A stretch of DNA of 64,000 nt, taken from NCBI GenBank assembly GCA_964399985.1, contig CAYNRY010000001.1:682001-746000 (forward strand), in the 5' to 3' direction. The stretch's first letter is position 1; each line of letters begins with the position of its first letter. The notes beneath the pieces are model-generated. The model ran no database searches, was not told where the DNA came from, and saw only the letters and a program-made list of their open reading frames with translations. The position numbers and the translations under genes are program-made. This document shows, piece by piece, positions 14,764 through 22,433 of this stretch. Source of the stretch: Micavibrio_B sp964399985. Lineage in GTDB: Bacteria > Pseudomonadota > Alphaproteobacteria > Micavibrionales > Micavibrionaceae.

Positions 14764-15942
14764 TCAGCCCAAAATCTTCCGCAACGGCTCAACCAAATCC
14801 AGCTTCTCCCATGAGAAACCACCATCTGCATCCGGCTCACGACCGAAATGTCCGTAGGCGGCAGTGCGCTCATAAATCGGCTTGTTCAGCTGCAGATGCT
14901 CGCGGATACCGCGCGGGGTCAGATTAATCAGTTGATTAACTGCTTCGGCGATTTTTGCTTCTGGCAACGATCCTGTTTCCTGCGTGTTCACATAGAAGGA
15001 GATCGGTTTGGAAACGCCGATCGCGTAAGAGAGCTGGATCAGGCATTTTTCGGCATAGCCGGCGGCAACAATATTCTTCGCAATATAACGCGCTGCATAA
15101 GCAGCCGAACGGTCGACTTTCGTCGGATCTTTACCTGAGAACGCGCCGCCACCATGTGGGGCGGAACCGCCGTAAGTATCGACGATAATCTTGCGGCCTG
15201 TCAGGCCTGAATCGCCGACGGGTCCGCCGATAACAAAGCGGCCTGTCGGATTGACGTAAAGTTCCTTGTCTTCACACATCCAGCCTTCAGGCAGGATTTT
15301 CTCGACGCGCGATCTTACAAGTTCGCGGATATCATTTTGATTTGCGCTCTCGGCATGTTGTGTCGATACGACGACAGATTTGGCGCGAACAGGTTTGCCG
15401 TCTTTATATTCAAGGGTCACTTGCGATTTCATATCCGGACGCAAATCAGCGAAAGCACCCGAGTGACGACCTTCGGCGAGATCGCGCAAAATGGCATGCG
15501 AATAATAAATCGGGGCCGGCATTAAATTCGGTGTTTCATTGCAGGCATAGCCGAACATGATGCCCTGATCGCCGGCACCTTCGTCTTTATCGCCAGCGGC
15601 ATCGACACCGACAGCAATATCGGCGGATTGCGCGTGAAGGCGATTATCGATCTGAACGGTTTTCCAGTTAAAGCCTTCCTGTTCGTACCCAATTTTCTTG
15701 ATCGCGTTGCGGACGATGTCTTCAATTTCTGCTTTGCTTAGATTGCCCTCGGAGCGTATCTCGCCGATCAGTCCGACATAATCGGTTGTTGCCACTGTTT
15801 CGACAGCCGTGCGCGATACAGGATCTTGTGCAAGGAATGCATCGACAACGGCATCTGAAATCCGGTCACAAACCTTATCCGGGTGACCTTCGGACACGGA
15901 TTCACTGGTGAATATAAAATCTTTTAAAGCGCCGTTTTTCAT
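14764..15942 (-). CDS. metK: S-adenosylmethionine synthetase
   Basis: MetK makes SAM from methionine and ATP in a two-step tripolyphosphate reaction; it is the cell's source of methyl groups for TrmB and other methyltransferases. Signature motifs are FTSESVSEGHPDKVCD (residues 10-25, Mg/ATP site), GAGDQGIMFGYACNET (about 126-141) and the phosphate-binding GGGAFSGKDPTKVDRS (about 270-285). The 392-aa length fits. The gene follows the XRE regulator by 79 bases, and a 16-base inverted repeat lies between them 27 bases before the ATG. Repression by that regulator is an inference from context. Confidence 0.97.
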   Translation of the reverse strand: MKNGALKDFIFTSESVSEGHPDKVCDRISDAVVDAFLAQDPVSRTAVETVATTDYVGLIGEIRSEGNLSKAEIEDIVRNAIKKIGYEQEGFNWKTVQIDNRLHAQSADIAVGVDAAGDKDEGAGDQGIMFGYACNETPNLMPAPIYYSHAILRDLAEGRHSGAFADLRPDMKSQVTLEYKDGKPVRAKSVVVSTQHAESANQNDIRELVRSRVEKILPEGWMCEDKELYVNPTGRFVIGGPVGDSGLTGRKIIVDTYGGSAPHGGGAFSGKDPTKVDRSAAYAARYIAKNIVAAGYAEKCLIQLSYAIGVSKPISFYVNTQETGSLPEAKIAEAVNQLINLTPRGIREHLQLNKPIYERTAAYGHFGREPDADGGFSWEKLDLVEPLRKILG

Positions 15943-15969
15943 TATTGATCGATTCCCAAAAAATTAAAG

Positions 15970-15985
15970 GTATACGAGCGTATAC
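15970..15985. promoter_or_regulatory. Inverted repeat upstream of metK, possible operator
   Basis: GTATACG-AG-CGTATAC is a perfect 7-base inverted repeat with a 2-base centre, 27 bases upstream of the metK start codon and downstream of the XRE regulator gene. It is a plausible site for the adjacent dimeric HTH protein. Confidence 0.5.
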
Positions 15986-16021
15986 TTATAGATGGGGAGT
16001 CGCAAGTAGGGGGGGCGCAGA

Positions 16022-16444
16022 TCAGGACTGCAGGGTCTTCATCAGGTCGATAGCCATTTTGCGCTTTTTCTTATCCTTGATCTCGTAGTAAGCGCGAATC
16101 AAAGAAGGCGTATCCGGCTCTAATAATGGATCAGCGCCGCCCATGAATAATTCCTGTTTTTGATCCGACATGCCTTTTCTGCGCTGCTTTTCTTCTTCGA
16201 AAAAATCAGTCAGCGGCATTTTCAGGATTTTGGCGATATTATAAAGTTTGGAGGCGTAGACCTTATTTTTTCCAGTTTCATATTTTTGAATCTGCTGGAA
16301 AGAAACGCCAAGCGCTTCTGCAAGATCGGATTGCGTCATGCCCAGAATATTACGGCGAAGACGTATCTTCTGGCCGATGACGACATCGGCTGGTTCGATA
16401 TGTTCTCTAACGACCTTGGCTGGTTTGGCTGCTGCTTTACTCAT
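16022..16444 (-). CDS. XRE-family transcriptional regulator upstream of metK
   Basis: This 140-aa DNA-binding protein has a Cro/C1-type helix-turn-helix at about residues 24-80: IGQKIRLRRNILGMTQSDLAEALGV then SFQQIQKYETGKNKV and the capping helices SKLYNIAKILKMPLTDFFEE. The C-terminal 50 residues (LIRAYYEIKDKKKRKMAIDLMKTL) resemble the tail of the alphaproteobacterial regulators located between lnt and metK. A basic, Ala/Lys-rich N-terminus precedes it. An 8-base inverted repeat straddles its own start codon, suggesting autoregulation; the repeat before metK suggests control of SAM synthesis. Both targets are inferred. Confidence 0.9.
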   Translation of the reverse strand: MSKAAAKPAKVVREHIEPADVVIGQKIRLRRNILGMTQSDLAEALGVSFQQIQKYETGKNKVYASKLYNIAKILKMPLTDFFEEEKQRRKGMSDQKQELFMGGADPLLEPDTPSLIRAYYEIKDKKKRKMAIDLMKTLQS

Positions 16445-16465
16445 GTATGTTGTTTTGCATACATG
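16442..16465. promoter_or_regulatory. Inverted repeat over the XRE regulator start
   Basis: CATGTATG (16442-16449) and CATACATG (16458-16465) are perfect inverses separated by 8 bases. The left arm overlaps the regulator's ATG on the minus strand. This is a candidate autoregulatory operator or translation-blocking site. Confidence 0.5.
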
Positions 16466-16514
16466 AGCATGAAAAGTAAAATGAAATTTTTTTATATTAG
16501 AGAAGATTCTATTC

Positions 16515-18080
16515 CTACTTTTTCCTGACCGTTAGGAGTGCAGGTAATAGCAATAAAATCAGGAAAAAGAAAAATAGTTTATCCTTATATATAGAATAGA
16601 ATGTTGGCGCCTGAGCCATAGCAGGCAAATATTCTTCCTGAACATAGTCCTGATATAGCGGACTTTCAGATATGATTCGCCCATATGGATCGATAATGGC
16701 GGAAATGCCTGTATTCGTCGACCGAATGACCGGGATGCCTTCTTCGATGGCACGGAATTGCGTCTGCGCCAGATGCTGATACGGACCGGGTGAGATTCCA
16801 TACCAGGCATCGTTCGTCACATTCACCATCCATTGCGGACGCTCAGGTTCCATCGCCGTCACTTGTCCTGCAAATATGACTTCGTAACAAATCAATGGGC
16901 TGAAGGGCGGCAGACCTTCGAATTGTGTCCATGTTTCGGGTCCGTGTCCGCCTTGAAAGCCTGCGAATTTTGCGACAGGCCCAAAGGGCACATATTTTTG
17001 GAACGGAATATATTCGCCAAATGGAACCAGATGGAATTTATCGAACCAGCCTTTGATCTCGCCGGATTTATCCATGCCGATCAATGAATTGAAATAGCGG
17101 GGCGCGCCCGTTTCATCCTGTTCTCGGCGAAGCGCGCCCGCAAGCAGGTATGTTTTTTCAGGATAGGCATTTAATGCAACACGCAGCGCGTTCATCGCTT
17201 CGGGGCTTGAGAACACTTCCGGCAGCAAAGCCGTTTCCGGCAGCACGATGACGCGTGCAGGCGCTGATTTATTTTGCGGCGACGCTTCCGGATGCATAAG
17301 TTGAACGGTCTTCCAGAAATTATCCGCCATCAGATCCGGATTCCACTTATCCTTTTGGGCGATATTCGGCGTGACGATTTGAACGACAACATCCTGTTTT
17401 TGGTTTTTATTATTTGTGTCGGCGGCAACAAGTCTTGCTTGGCCAAGGAAAAAATTACCGCCGATAAATATAATTGAAATAGCTGCTAGTATAATTTTGG
17501 TTTTGCGTTCGGTATTTCCTTTCCAGAGAAAGGCAGGAAGTGTCATCAATATAATTGTCAGCAAGTTCAGGAAATGAATGCCGCCGATAGATGCGACTTG
17601 TGCAAAAGGCAAGTTAGATGTCCATGTCATGCCAAAGAGATTCCATGGGAAGCCCGTGAACATATGGCCTCGGCCCCATTCCCAGAAAGAAAGCAGGGCG
17701 ATAAAAAATAGGTATGATTTCAAGGTTCTGCCCGGTGCGATCCATTGCGATAGTCCGGCGGCAACGCAGATAAAAAATGAGAGAAGGGCCTGCAGGCCGA
17801 ATACCGCCAAGGGCAGCGCCCAGAGATAAGGATTGCCATCGACAAGTAGCGCATTGCCGACCCACCAAAGTCCGGCGACGAAATAACCGAAGGCAAACAG
17901 AAAACCACCGAGGAAGGATTGCCAGCGTTTCGTGTTCTCCGTGAGAAGCAGCCAAAAACCAGATAGGCCTAAAATCAGAACAGGCCAGAATTCATAAGGT
18001 TGCATGGCAAGAGAAGAAATGGCCCCGAGGGCTAGAAGCGCAATCTGGCGCAACCAGTTTTTTTCAACATAGTGCTTCAT
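16515..18080 (-). CDS. lnt: Apolipoprotein N-acyltransferase
   Basis: Lnt adds the third acyl chain to the N-terminal Cys of lipoproteins at the periplasmic face of the inner membrane. Six to seven hydrophobic segments span residues 1-200, followed by a nitrilase-type catalytic domain. The Glu-Lys-Cys triad is visible: VLPETALLP (Glu), KFHLVPFGEYIPF (Lys) and PLICYEVIF (Cys). Other conserved stretches are MVNVTNDAWYG and RAIEEGIPVIRSTNTGIS. A last membrane segment closes the protein. The length of 521 aa is normal. Its ATG overlaps the corC stop by one base. Confidence 0.95.
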   Translation of the reverse strand: MKHYVEKNWLRQIALLALGAISSLAMQPYEFWPVLILGLSGFWLLLTENTKRWQSFLGGFLFAFGYFVAGLWWVGNALLVDGNPYLWALPLAVFGLQALLSFFICVAAGLSQWIAPGRTLKSYLFFIALLSFWEWGRGHMFTGFPWNLFGMTWTSNLPFAQVASIGGIHFLNLLTIILMTLPAFLWKGNTERKTKIILAAISIIFIGGNFFLGQARLVAADTNNKNQKQDVVVQIVTPNIAQKDKWNPDLMADNFWKTVQLMHPEASPQNKSAPARVIVLPETALLPEVFSSPEAMNALRVALNAYPEKTYLLAGALRREQDETGAPRYFNSLIGMDKSGEIKGWFDKFHLVPFGEYIPFQKYVPFGPVAKFAGFQGGHGPETWTQFEGLPPFSPLICYEVIFAGQVTAMEPERPQWMVNVTNDAWYGISPGPYQHLAQTQFRAIEEGIPVIRSTNTGISAIIDPYGRIISESPLYQDYVQEEYLPAMAQAPTFYSIYKDKLFFFFLILLLLPALLTVRKK

Positions 18081-18967
18081 TAATTTTCTTCTGTCTTGGT
18101 GGCTTGCGGGCGGCGCACACGGATTTTGCTGATGCGGCGCGGGTCGGCATCGAGAATTTCGAAGCTCAAATTCGTTTCTTCATGCGATATAATTTCGCCG
18201 CGGCTTGGCACACGCGAGGCGAGGGAGAATATCAATCCGCCGAGCGTATCTATTTCGTTGCGCTCTTCGTCGTTTAAGATTGTGCCAAATTCTTTTTCAA
18301 ATACTTCAATAGGCAGGCGTGCGTCGGCAATAATGCCGTCCTCTTTCTTGATGATTTCTTCGGCATCAAAACTTTCATGTTCGTCATGAATTTTGCCGAT
18401 AATGCTTTCAATCAAATCGCCTATCGTGACAAGCCCGTCAATGCCGCCATATTCATCGACAACGAAAGCAAGGTGTTTCTTATTCTCACGCATCAGTAAA
18501 ATGAGATTAATGACCGGCAGGGAGGGAGAGATAATCGGCGCTTCTCGAATGAGCTCGGAAATGACGATAGGTTTGTTCTGTGCCAGATTGGCCAGCACGT
18601 CCTTCACATGAACAGTGCCGAGAATATCGTCTAGCGTTTCGCGGTAAACCGGAATTCGACTGAATTGCTTTTCACTTAAAAGGGATAGTAGTTCGAGAGA
18701 AGAAGTTTCGACATCGAGCGCGACGATATCTGCGCGAGGGATCATCACATCGGCAACCGTCATATCGCGCAAATTTAAGATATTAGTGATGAGCGCGCGT
18801 TCCTCGGTCGATTGTTCCTCGGTTTCCGAAAGCTCTTCGATATATTCCTCCAAAGCTTCGCGCAGATCGTCATCTTGCGTTTCTTTTTTCGACAGGAGGG
18901 ATTTTATCCAGCTTTTGATGTCGGGTTTGGGATGTTTGGGCGCTTCAAGCGGAGGCTTATCGTTCAT
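18080..18967 (-). CDS. corC: CorC/HlyC-type CBS-domain protein
   Basis: This is a cytoplasmic CBS-pair protein of the magnesium/cobalt-efflux accessory (CorC/TlyC) family. An acidic N-terminus (residues 1-60) precedes MTVADVMIPRADIVALD (first CBS domain, about residue 72) and the second CBS domain with FVVDEYGGIDGLVTIGDLIESIIG (about 170-195). The C-terminal CorC/HlyC FAD-binding-like domain covers residues 210-290. The membrane DUF21 domain of longer paralogues is absent, as in true CorC. It belongs to the ybeY-corC-lnt set. The exact physiological role is not settled for the family. Confidence 0.92.
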   Translation of the reverse strand: MNDKPPLEAPKHPKPDIKSWIKSLLSKKETQDDDLREALEEYIEELSETEEQSTEERALITNILNLRDMTVADVMIPRADIVALDVETSSLELLSLLSEKQFSRIPVYRETLDDILGTVHVKDVLANLAQNKPIVISELIREAPIISPSLPVINLILLMRENKKHLAFVVDEYGGIDGLVTIGDLIESIIGKIHDEHESFDAEEIIKKEDGIIADARLPIEVFEKEFGTILNDEERNEIDTLGGLIFSLASRVPSRGEIISHEETNLSFEILDADPRRISKIRVRRPQATKTEEN

Positions 18968-18987
18968 TCTTATGATTTAGCAGAAAT

Positions 18988-19476
18988 TTAAAGATCCGCG
19001 TAGGGGTTTTTAATGCCCATCTTTTTAAGAATTTTAGCCTCCAGCGCTTCCATAATTTCAGCTTCCGCGTCGTTCATATGATCATAGCCGAAGAGGTGCA
19101 AAAACCCATGAATCATCAGATGCGTTAAATGATGTTTGAAGGAAATGCCGTTTTCCAGGGCTTCGCGTTCGATAGTTTCAAAGGCAAAAACCAGATCGCC
19201 GGCCGGAATGATGGTCGGGGGCAGGGCGGACGGATCGGGCCAGATCTGAAATGACAGGACATTCGTCGGTTTATTTTTGTCGCGGAATTTCTTGTTGATC
19301 TTCCTGATGGCTTTGTCATTGGTAAAGACGACAGATATCAAGGGGGAGGCTTTGCTTTTGCCTTTGACCTGTTTCCATGTATCGGACAAAACGCTCTCCA
19401 GCATTTTCTGCAAGCCGAGGCGCTTTTTAGACCAGGCAGGGTCTTCGATAGAGATATCGGTTGTGACTTTAGTCAT
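18988..19476 (-). CDS. ybeY: Endoribonuclease YbeY
   Basis: YbeY is a zinc metalloprotein needed for 16S rRNA 3' maturation and 70S quality control. The metal site HLTHLMIHGFLHLFGYDH (about residues 118-135) has the three conserved His, and FRDKNKPTNVLSF (about 67-79) is the other family motif. The ATG at 19474-19476 is preferred over an in-frame TTG one codon upstream. It overlaps the stop of the preceding orphan (TGATG), implying coupling. The length of 162 aa is typical. Confidence 0.94.
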   Translation of the reverse strand: MTKVTTDISIEDPAWSKKRLGLQKMLESVLSDTWKQVKGKSKASPLISVVFTNDKAIRKINKKFRDKNKPTNVLSFQIWPDPSALPPTIIPAGDLVFAFETIEREALENGISFKHHLTHLMIHGFLHLFGYDHMNDAEAEIMEALEAKILKKMGIKNPYADL

Positions 19477-19820
19477 CAAGATCTGACAGGTCCAAACCTA
19501 ACGAAATAATCTTCACCTTCCATATAGGAAGTAACTTCACGGCGCGAGCGTATAGCTGAATTTCTAAAGCTATCAAAAGCCTGTTTCATTTCCGGTGAAT
19601 GAATACGGGTCCTGACTATAATAGGAAAAAGTATTTCTCTTTCAGGAGAATTCAAAGGCCAATCTTTCAAATCACCCATAGCGCTTGTCTGAAATGTAAG
19701 TGTCAAGTCGGGTTTAGCGCTTAATAGGTCAGCGCTTTGTTGGACGCCTTCAGAAATCTGTCGATTTTGACTCTGTTCCCAAATTTCTCCGAATGAACGT
19801 ATTTGTCTTCTTCTTAGCAT
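19476..19820 (-). CDS. Orphan protein between phoH and ybeY, 114 aa
   Basis: Not recognised. The start chosen is the ATG at 19818-19820, behind a GAGGGAG ribosome site; an in-frame TTG 13 codons upstream lacks one. The protein opens with a basic patch (MLRRRQIRSFGEIWEQSQNR), then a beta-rich middle (LTLTFQTSAMGDL, FPIIVRTRI) and a basic helix (FDSFRNSAIRSRREV). No membrane or signal sequence is present. It sits where phoH and ybeY are normally adjacent and overlaps the ybeY start, so it is probably cotranscribed with them. Confidence 0.72.
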   Translation of the reverse strand: MLRRRQIRSFGEIWEQSQNRQISEGVQQSADLLSAKPDLTLTFQTSAMGDLKDWPLNSPEREILFPIIVRTRIHSPEMKQAFDSFRNSAIRSRREVTSYMEGEDYFVRFGPVRS

Positions 19821-19877
19821 TGCAGCTCCCTCAATAGTAAGGGTAGACCTTATTAACAAGGGAGCGATATGTCAAAT

Positions 19878-20840
19878 TTACGGAATGTCGTCATAAGCCT
19901 GCAGGATTTTACCGACCAGCTTGTGGCGGACGACATCCTGATTATTGAACTCGATAAAGGCGATATCGTCGATATCCCTTAAAACCAGCAGGGCTTCTTT
20001 AAGGCCTGACATCTGGCCGTTTAGGAGGTCGGTCTGGGATGGGTCACCCGTGATGACCATGCGGGAATCTTCACCCATACGGCTTAGGAACATTTTCATC
20101 TGCGATGTCGTAGTGTTTTGCGCTTCGTCAAGCAGGACATAGGCGCGGCTAAGCGTGCGCCCGCGCATAAAGGCCAGAGGTGCAATTTCGATCTCATTCC
20201 GCTCCATCATTTTTTCGACACGTTCCGCGCCTAGGAAATCGTGAAGCGCGTCATAAATAGGGCGCAAATAAGGATCGATTTTTTCCTTCATGTCACCGGG
20301 TAGAAAGCCGAGCTTCTCACCGGCTTCGACGGCGGGGCGCGTGAAGACAAGGCGGTCGATCTTGTTCTGCTCGTACATTTCAACGCCGGCGGCGACCGCA
20401 ATATAGGTTTTACCCGTACCGGCAGGGCCAATACCGAAGGTCATCTCATGACGGCGCAGCGCCTTGATGTATTCGGCTTGCGTCGGCGTTCTCGCCATCA
20501 ATGTTTTCTTGCGGATATTCAGCGAAACCTGTTTACCATGGTCATCCTGTTTTGAACTGGCTTGCTCTTTCTTATCGTCATTGCCATGCTTGGCAAAACG
20601 GACGGCTCCGTCGATATCGGCTGGTGTCATGGTTCGGCCTTTCTCAATATGGGTCCACATCCATTGCAGGACGTTATTCGCAGTCGCAACATTTTCGCTG
20701 TCGCCAGATACGGAAACAGTGTTTCCACGGTCGGCAATACGAACATTCAGCGTTTTTTCAAGATGATTAAGGTGAGAATTATGTTCTCCGAAAAGAAGGG
20801 GAACGAGTGACAGATTGTCAAATTCAAGCGTGGTGGCGAT
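19878..20840 (-). CDS. phoH: PhoH-like ATPase with probable AUC start codon
   Basis: PhoH is a cytoplasmic P-loop ATPase/RNA helicase-like protein, encoded next to ybeY in many bacteria. Walker A is GPAGTGKTYIAV, the PhoH core is VFTRPAVEAGEKLGFLPGDM, Walker B is AYVLLDEAQNTT, and MVITGDPSQTDL follows. The first ATG in frame (20660) would delete about 60 residues that clearly match the PhoH N-terminus: LVPLLFGEHN, LEKTLNVRIADRGNTVSVSG. Extending upstream, the only plausible start is ATC at 20838-20840, 7 bases after a perfect AAGGAG and about 20 bases after an extended -10 promoter. That gives 320 aa, the family's usual length. Confidence 0.88.
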   Translation of the reverse strand: MATTLEFDNLSLVPLLFGEHNSHLNHLEKTLNVRIADRGNTVSVSGDSENVATANNVLQWMWTHIEKGRTMTPADIDGAVRFAKHGNDDKKEQASSKQDDHGKQVSLNIRKKTLMARTPTQAEYIKALRRHEMTFGIGPAGTGKTYIAVAAGVEMYEQNKIDRLVFTRPAVEAGEKLGFLPGDMKEKIDPYLRPIYDALHDFLGAERVEKMMERNEIEIAPLAFMRGRTLSRAYVLLDEAQNTTTSQMKMFLSRMGEDSRMVITGDPSQTDLLNGQMSGLKEALLVLRDIDDIAFIEFNNQDVVRHKLVGKILQAYDDIP

Positions 20841-20847
20841 AGGACAG

Positions 20848-20875
20848 CTCCTTGTTGCTGATACCTATTATAACA
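20848..20875 (-). promoter_or_regulatory. phoH promoter (extended -10) and ribosome site
   Basis: On the minus strand TGTTATAAT (20867-20875) is a consensus extended -10 box; a matching -35 is weak. The predicted start is near 20860. AAGGAG (20848-20853) stands 7 bases before ATC at 20840, and no ATG, GTG or TTG lies in frame between promoter and conserved coding. Confidence 0.65.
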
Positions 20876-20903
20876 CAAATTTCGAGAGCAAAAGGGAAAT
20901 ATT

Positions 20904-21719
20904 TTAAAGGAGGGAGAAGGGGCGTTCTATCCTGCTTGTAGCTTGGGCATCCAGCCTTTCACGCATTTCTTTGCCTTCGATTCTTGCCATGGCGGTTTTG
21001 AGAGAATAATTAAACCATGCAGGAGAAAGGAGCTCGCCTTTATCGATTTTAGCTGCAGCTTTTGAGCCAACGAGAAAAGCGATATGAACGTATTTCTTGT
21101 CGCCCAACAGATTTAGAATATGTTCGTGTGACGAAGGGACAAGTCTGACGTTTAGCTTGTTAAAAACTTCACGCAATCTGTGGTAAGATCTTTCGCCGTC
21201 ACCTTTGAAATCTCGTGCGGCTACACTGAAATTGAATCTTATTTGAGACGGGCGCATTTCATCATCCGCTCCCAAATAGACTTCCATTAAATCAGCTTCG
21301 TCGGCATTATGTGCATCATGTATGGCGGTGATTGCCATTTGAACAGGGTTTATTCTTTTCATTTTATCTGAAGAATATGCGCTGGCTATCTTTCTTATGC
21401 CGTTTGCTGCGGCATCCAGCATATTGTTATCTTGGCAAAACACGTTCATTTTTCGCGAAGCTACATCTTGGATATAAAGAAAAATATCATGTGACTCGCC
21501 ATCGTTGCGCTTATTCATCTCTTTAATGAAGATGTTAAGCTTTTTCATGAATGCTTCATCATAAAATGGAAAGTCTTGGGAATTTCTAGAGTTTTCCGGC
21601 ACGCGTATTTTTTGTCTAAAGCGATAAATCTGGTCTGGATGTTTAGAAAAAGACTCGTGCAGATTCAATGAAGGTTGATCGTCTCCGTATTCTGCGAGGG
21701 CGTATATTGAAGGTTTCAT
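20904..21719 (-). CDS. Hypothetical protein, 271 aa
   Basis: Not recognised. It looks soluble and mixed alpha/beta, with no signal or membrane segment. Its layout is an N-terminal extended region (residues 1-50), a helical part around MKKLNIFIKEMNKRND, then strands and helices including LMEVYLGADDEMRPSQIRFNFSVA (about 145-168) and HILNLLGDKKYVHIAFLVGSKAA. It is read in the same direction as the 21729 orphan, 9 bases downstream of it, so the two probably form an operon between miaB and phoH. Codon use is AT-rich. No function can be proposed. Confidence 0.72.
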   Translation of the reverse strand: MKPSIYALAEYGDDQPSLNLHESFSKHPDQIYRFRQKIRVPENSRNSQDFPFYDEAFMKKLNIFIKEMNKRNDGESHDIFLYIQDVASRKMNVFCQDNNMLDAAANGIRKIASAYSSDKMKRINPVQMAITAIHDAHNADEADLMEVYLGADDEMRPSQIRFNFSVAARDFKGDGERSYHRLREVFNKLNVRLVPSSHEHILNLLGDKKYVHIAFLVGSKAAAKIDKGELLSPAWFNYSLKTAMARIEGKEMRERLDAQATSRIERPFSLL

Positions 21720-21728
21720 TATTATGCC

Positions 21729-22409
21729 TTATCCGTATGCCTGTTTTGGTCTAGTATCTGGTTGGCGTCTTCGTGCGGTCTTTTTCGAGTTCTCATTATC
21801 ATTGGCCAATAGTCGTTTATAATAATGCTCTATGCTGCCTTCAGATATGTCGGATTGGGTTTTGATTTTATCTAGAGCCCAAGTCATCAATAACTTGCCG
21901 ATTTCAAGATCATTTTCACTGGTACAGGTAATTCTAATTTTTTGAGGGCGTCCGGCGCAAATTTCCGTCGTGATATCGTGGTCACGTAAAAAAGATTGTA
22001 ATCTTTTGAGTGATGTTTTTTGACGGTCGCCTAAATCCGGTATGTCTATGTAACCCGATAATCCAGTTTTTTCGGCAGCTTCTTCAAAATCCGATTTTAA
22101 AGTCGCTTTGGCATCAAGTTCATCTCTTAATGCTGTAATATCATGTTGTAACTTGCAATAAGTCGGTGACCGTCCGCGATCGAAAAATTCGGCGCAGACT
22201 TTTTCCAGGAATTTCAAAACTCGTTCGGCATTTTGAGATTGACTGAGGATTGTGATCTTTCCGTCTGCATAGGCATAGTCAATGCGATGACGTGGCTCGA
22301 GCAATGTATAGCGACGAACGGTTTGGGCGCAGGCTTCTAGAAACCTGATATGTTCGAAAGCTTCCGCATCATCATGCGGTAGATCAAAACTATATTCGTT
22401 CATACTCAT
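21729..22409 (-). CDS. Hypothetical protein, 226 aa
   Basis: Not recognised. The protein starts MSMNEYSFDLPHDDAEAFEHIRF and seems to consist of a helical N-terminal half with a Leu/Lys-rich coiled segment (LKFLEKVCAEFFDRGRS, LQHDITALRDELDAK, residues 80-125). A strand-rich section (ITTEICAGRPQKIRITCTSE) and a basic C-terminal tail (KKTARRRQPDTRPKQ) follow. No membrane segment is present. It precedes the 20904 orphan by 9 bases and follows miaB by about 25 bases, all in one direction. The basic tail might bind nucleic acid, but this is a guess. Confidence 0.72.
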   Translation of the reverse strand: MSMNEYSFDLPHDDAEAFEHIRFLEACAQTVRRYTLLEPRHRIDYAYADGKITILSQSQNAERVLKFLEKVCAEFFDRGRSPTYCKLQHDITALRDELDAKATLKSDFEEAAEKTGLSGYIDIPDLGDRQKTSLKRLQSFLRDHDITTEICAGRPQKIRITCTSENDLEIGKLLMTWALDKIKTQSDISEGSIEHYYKRLLANDNENSKKTARRRQPDTRPKQAYG

Positions 22410-22433
22410 AACGCAAAGAATGTGCGTCCCTGT

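Noticed and set aside
15943..16021. SAM/SAH-type riboswitch upstream of metK.
   Set aside because: The 79-base gap contains a DNA-like inverted repeat and no recognisable aptamer core.
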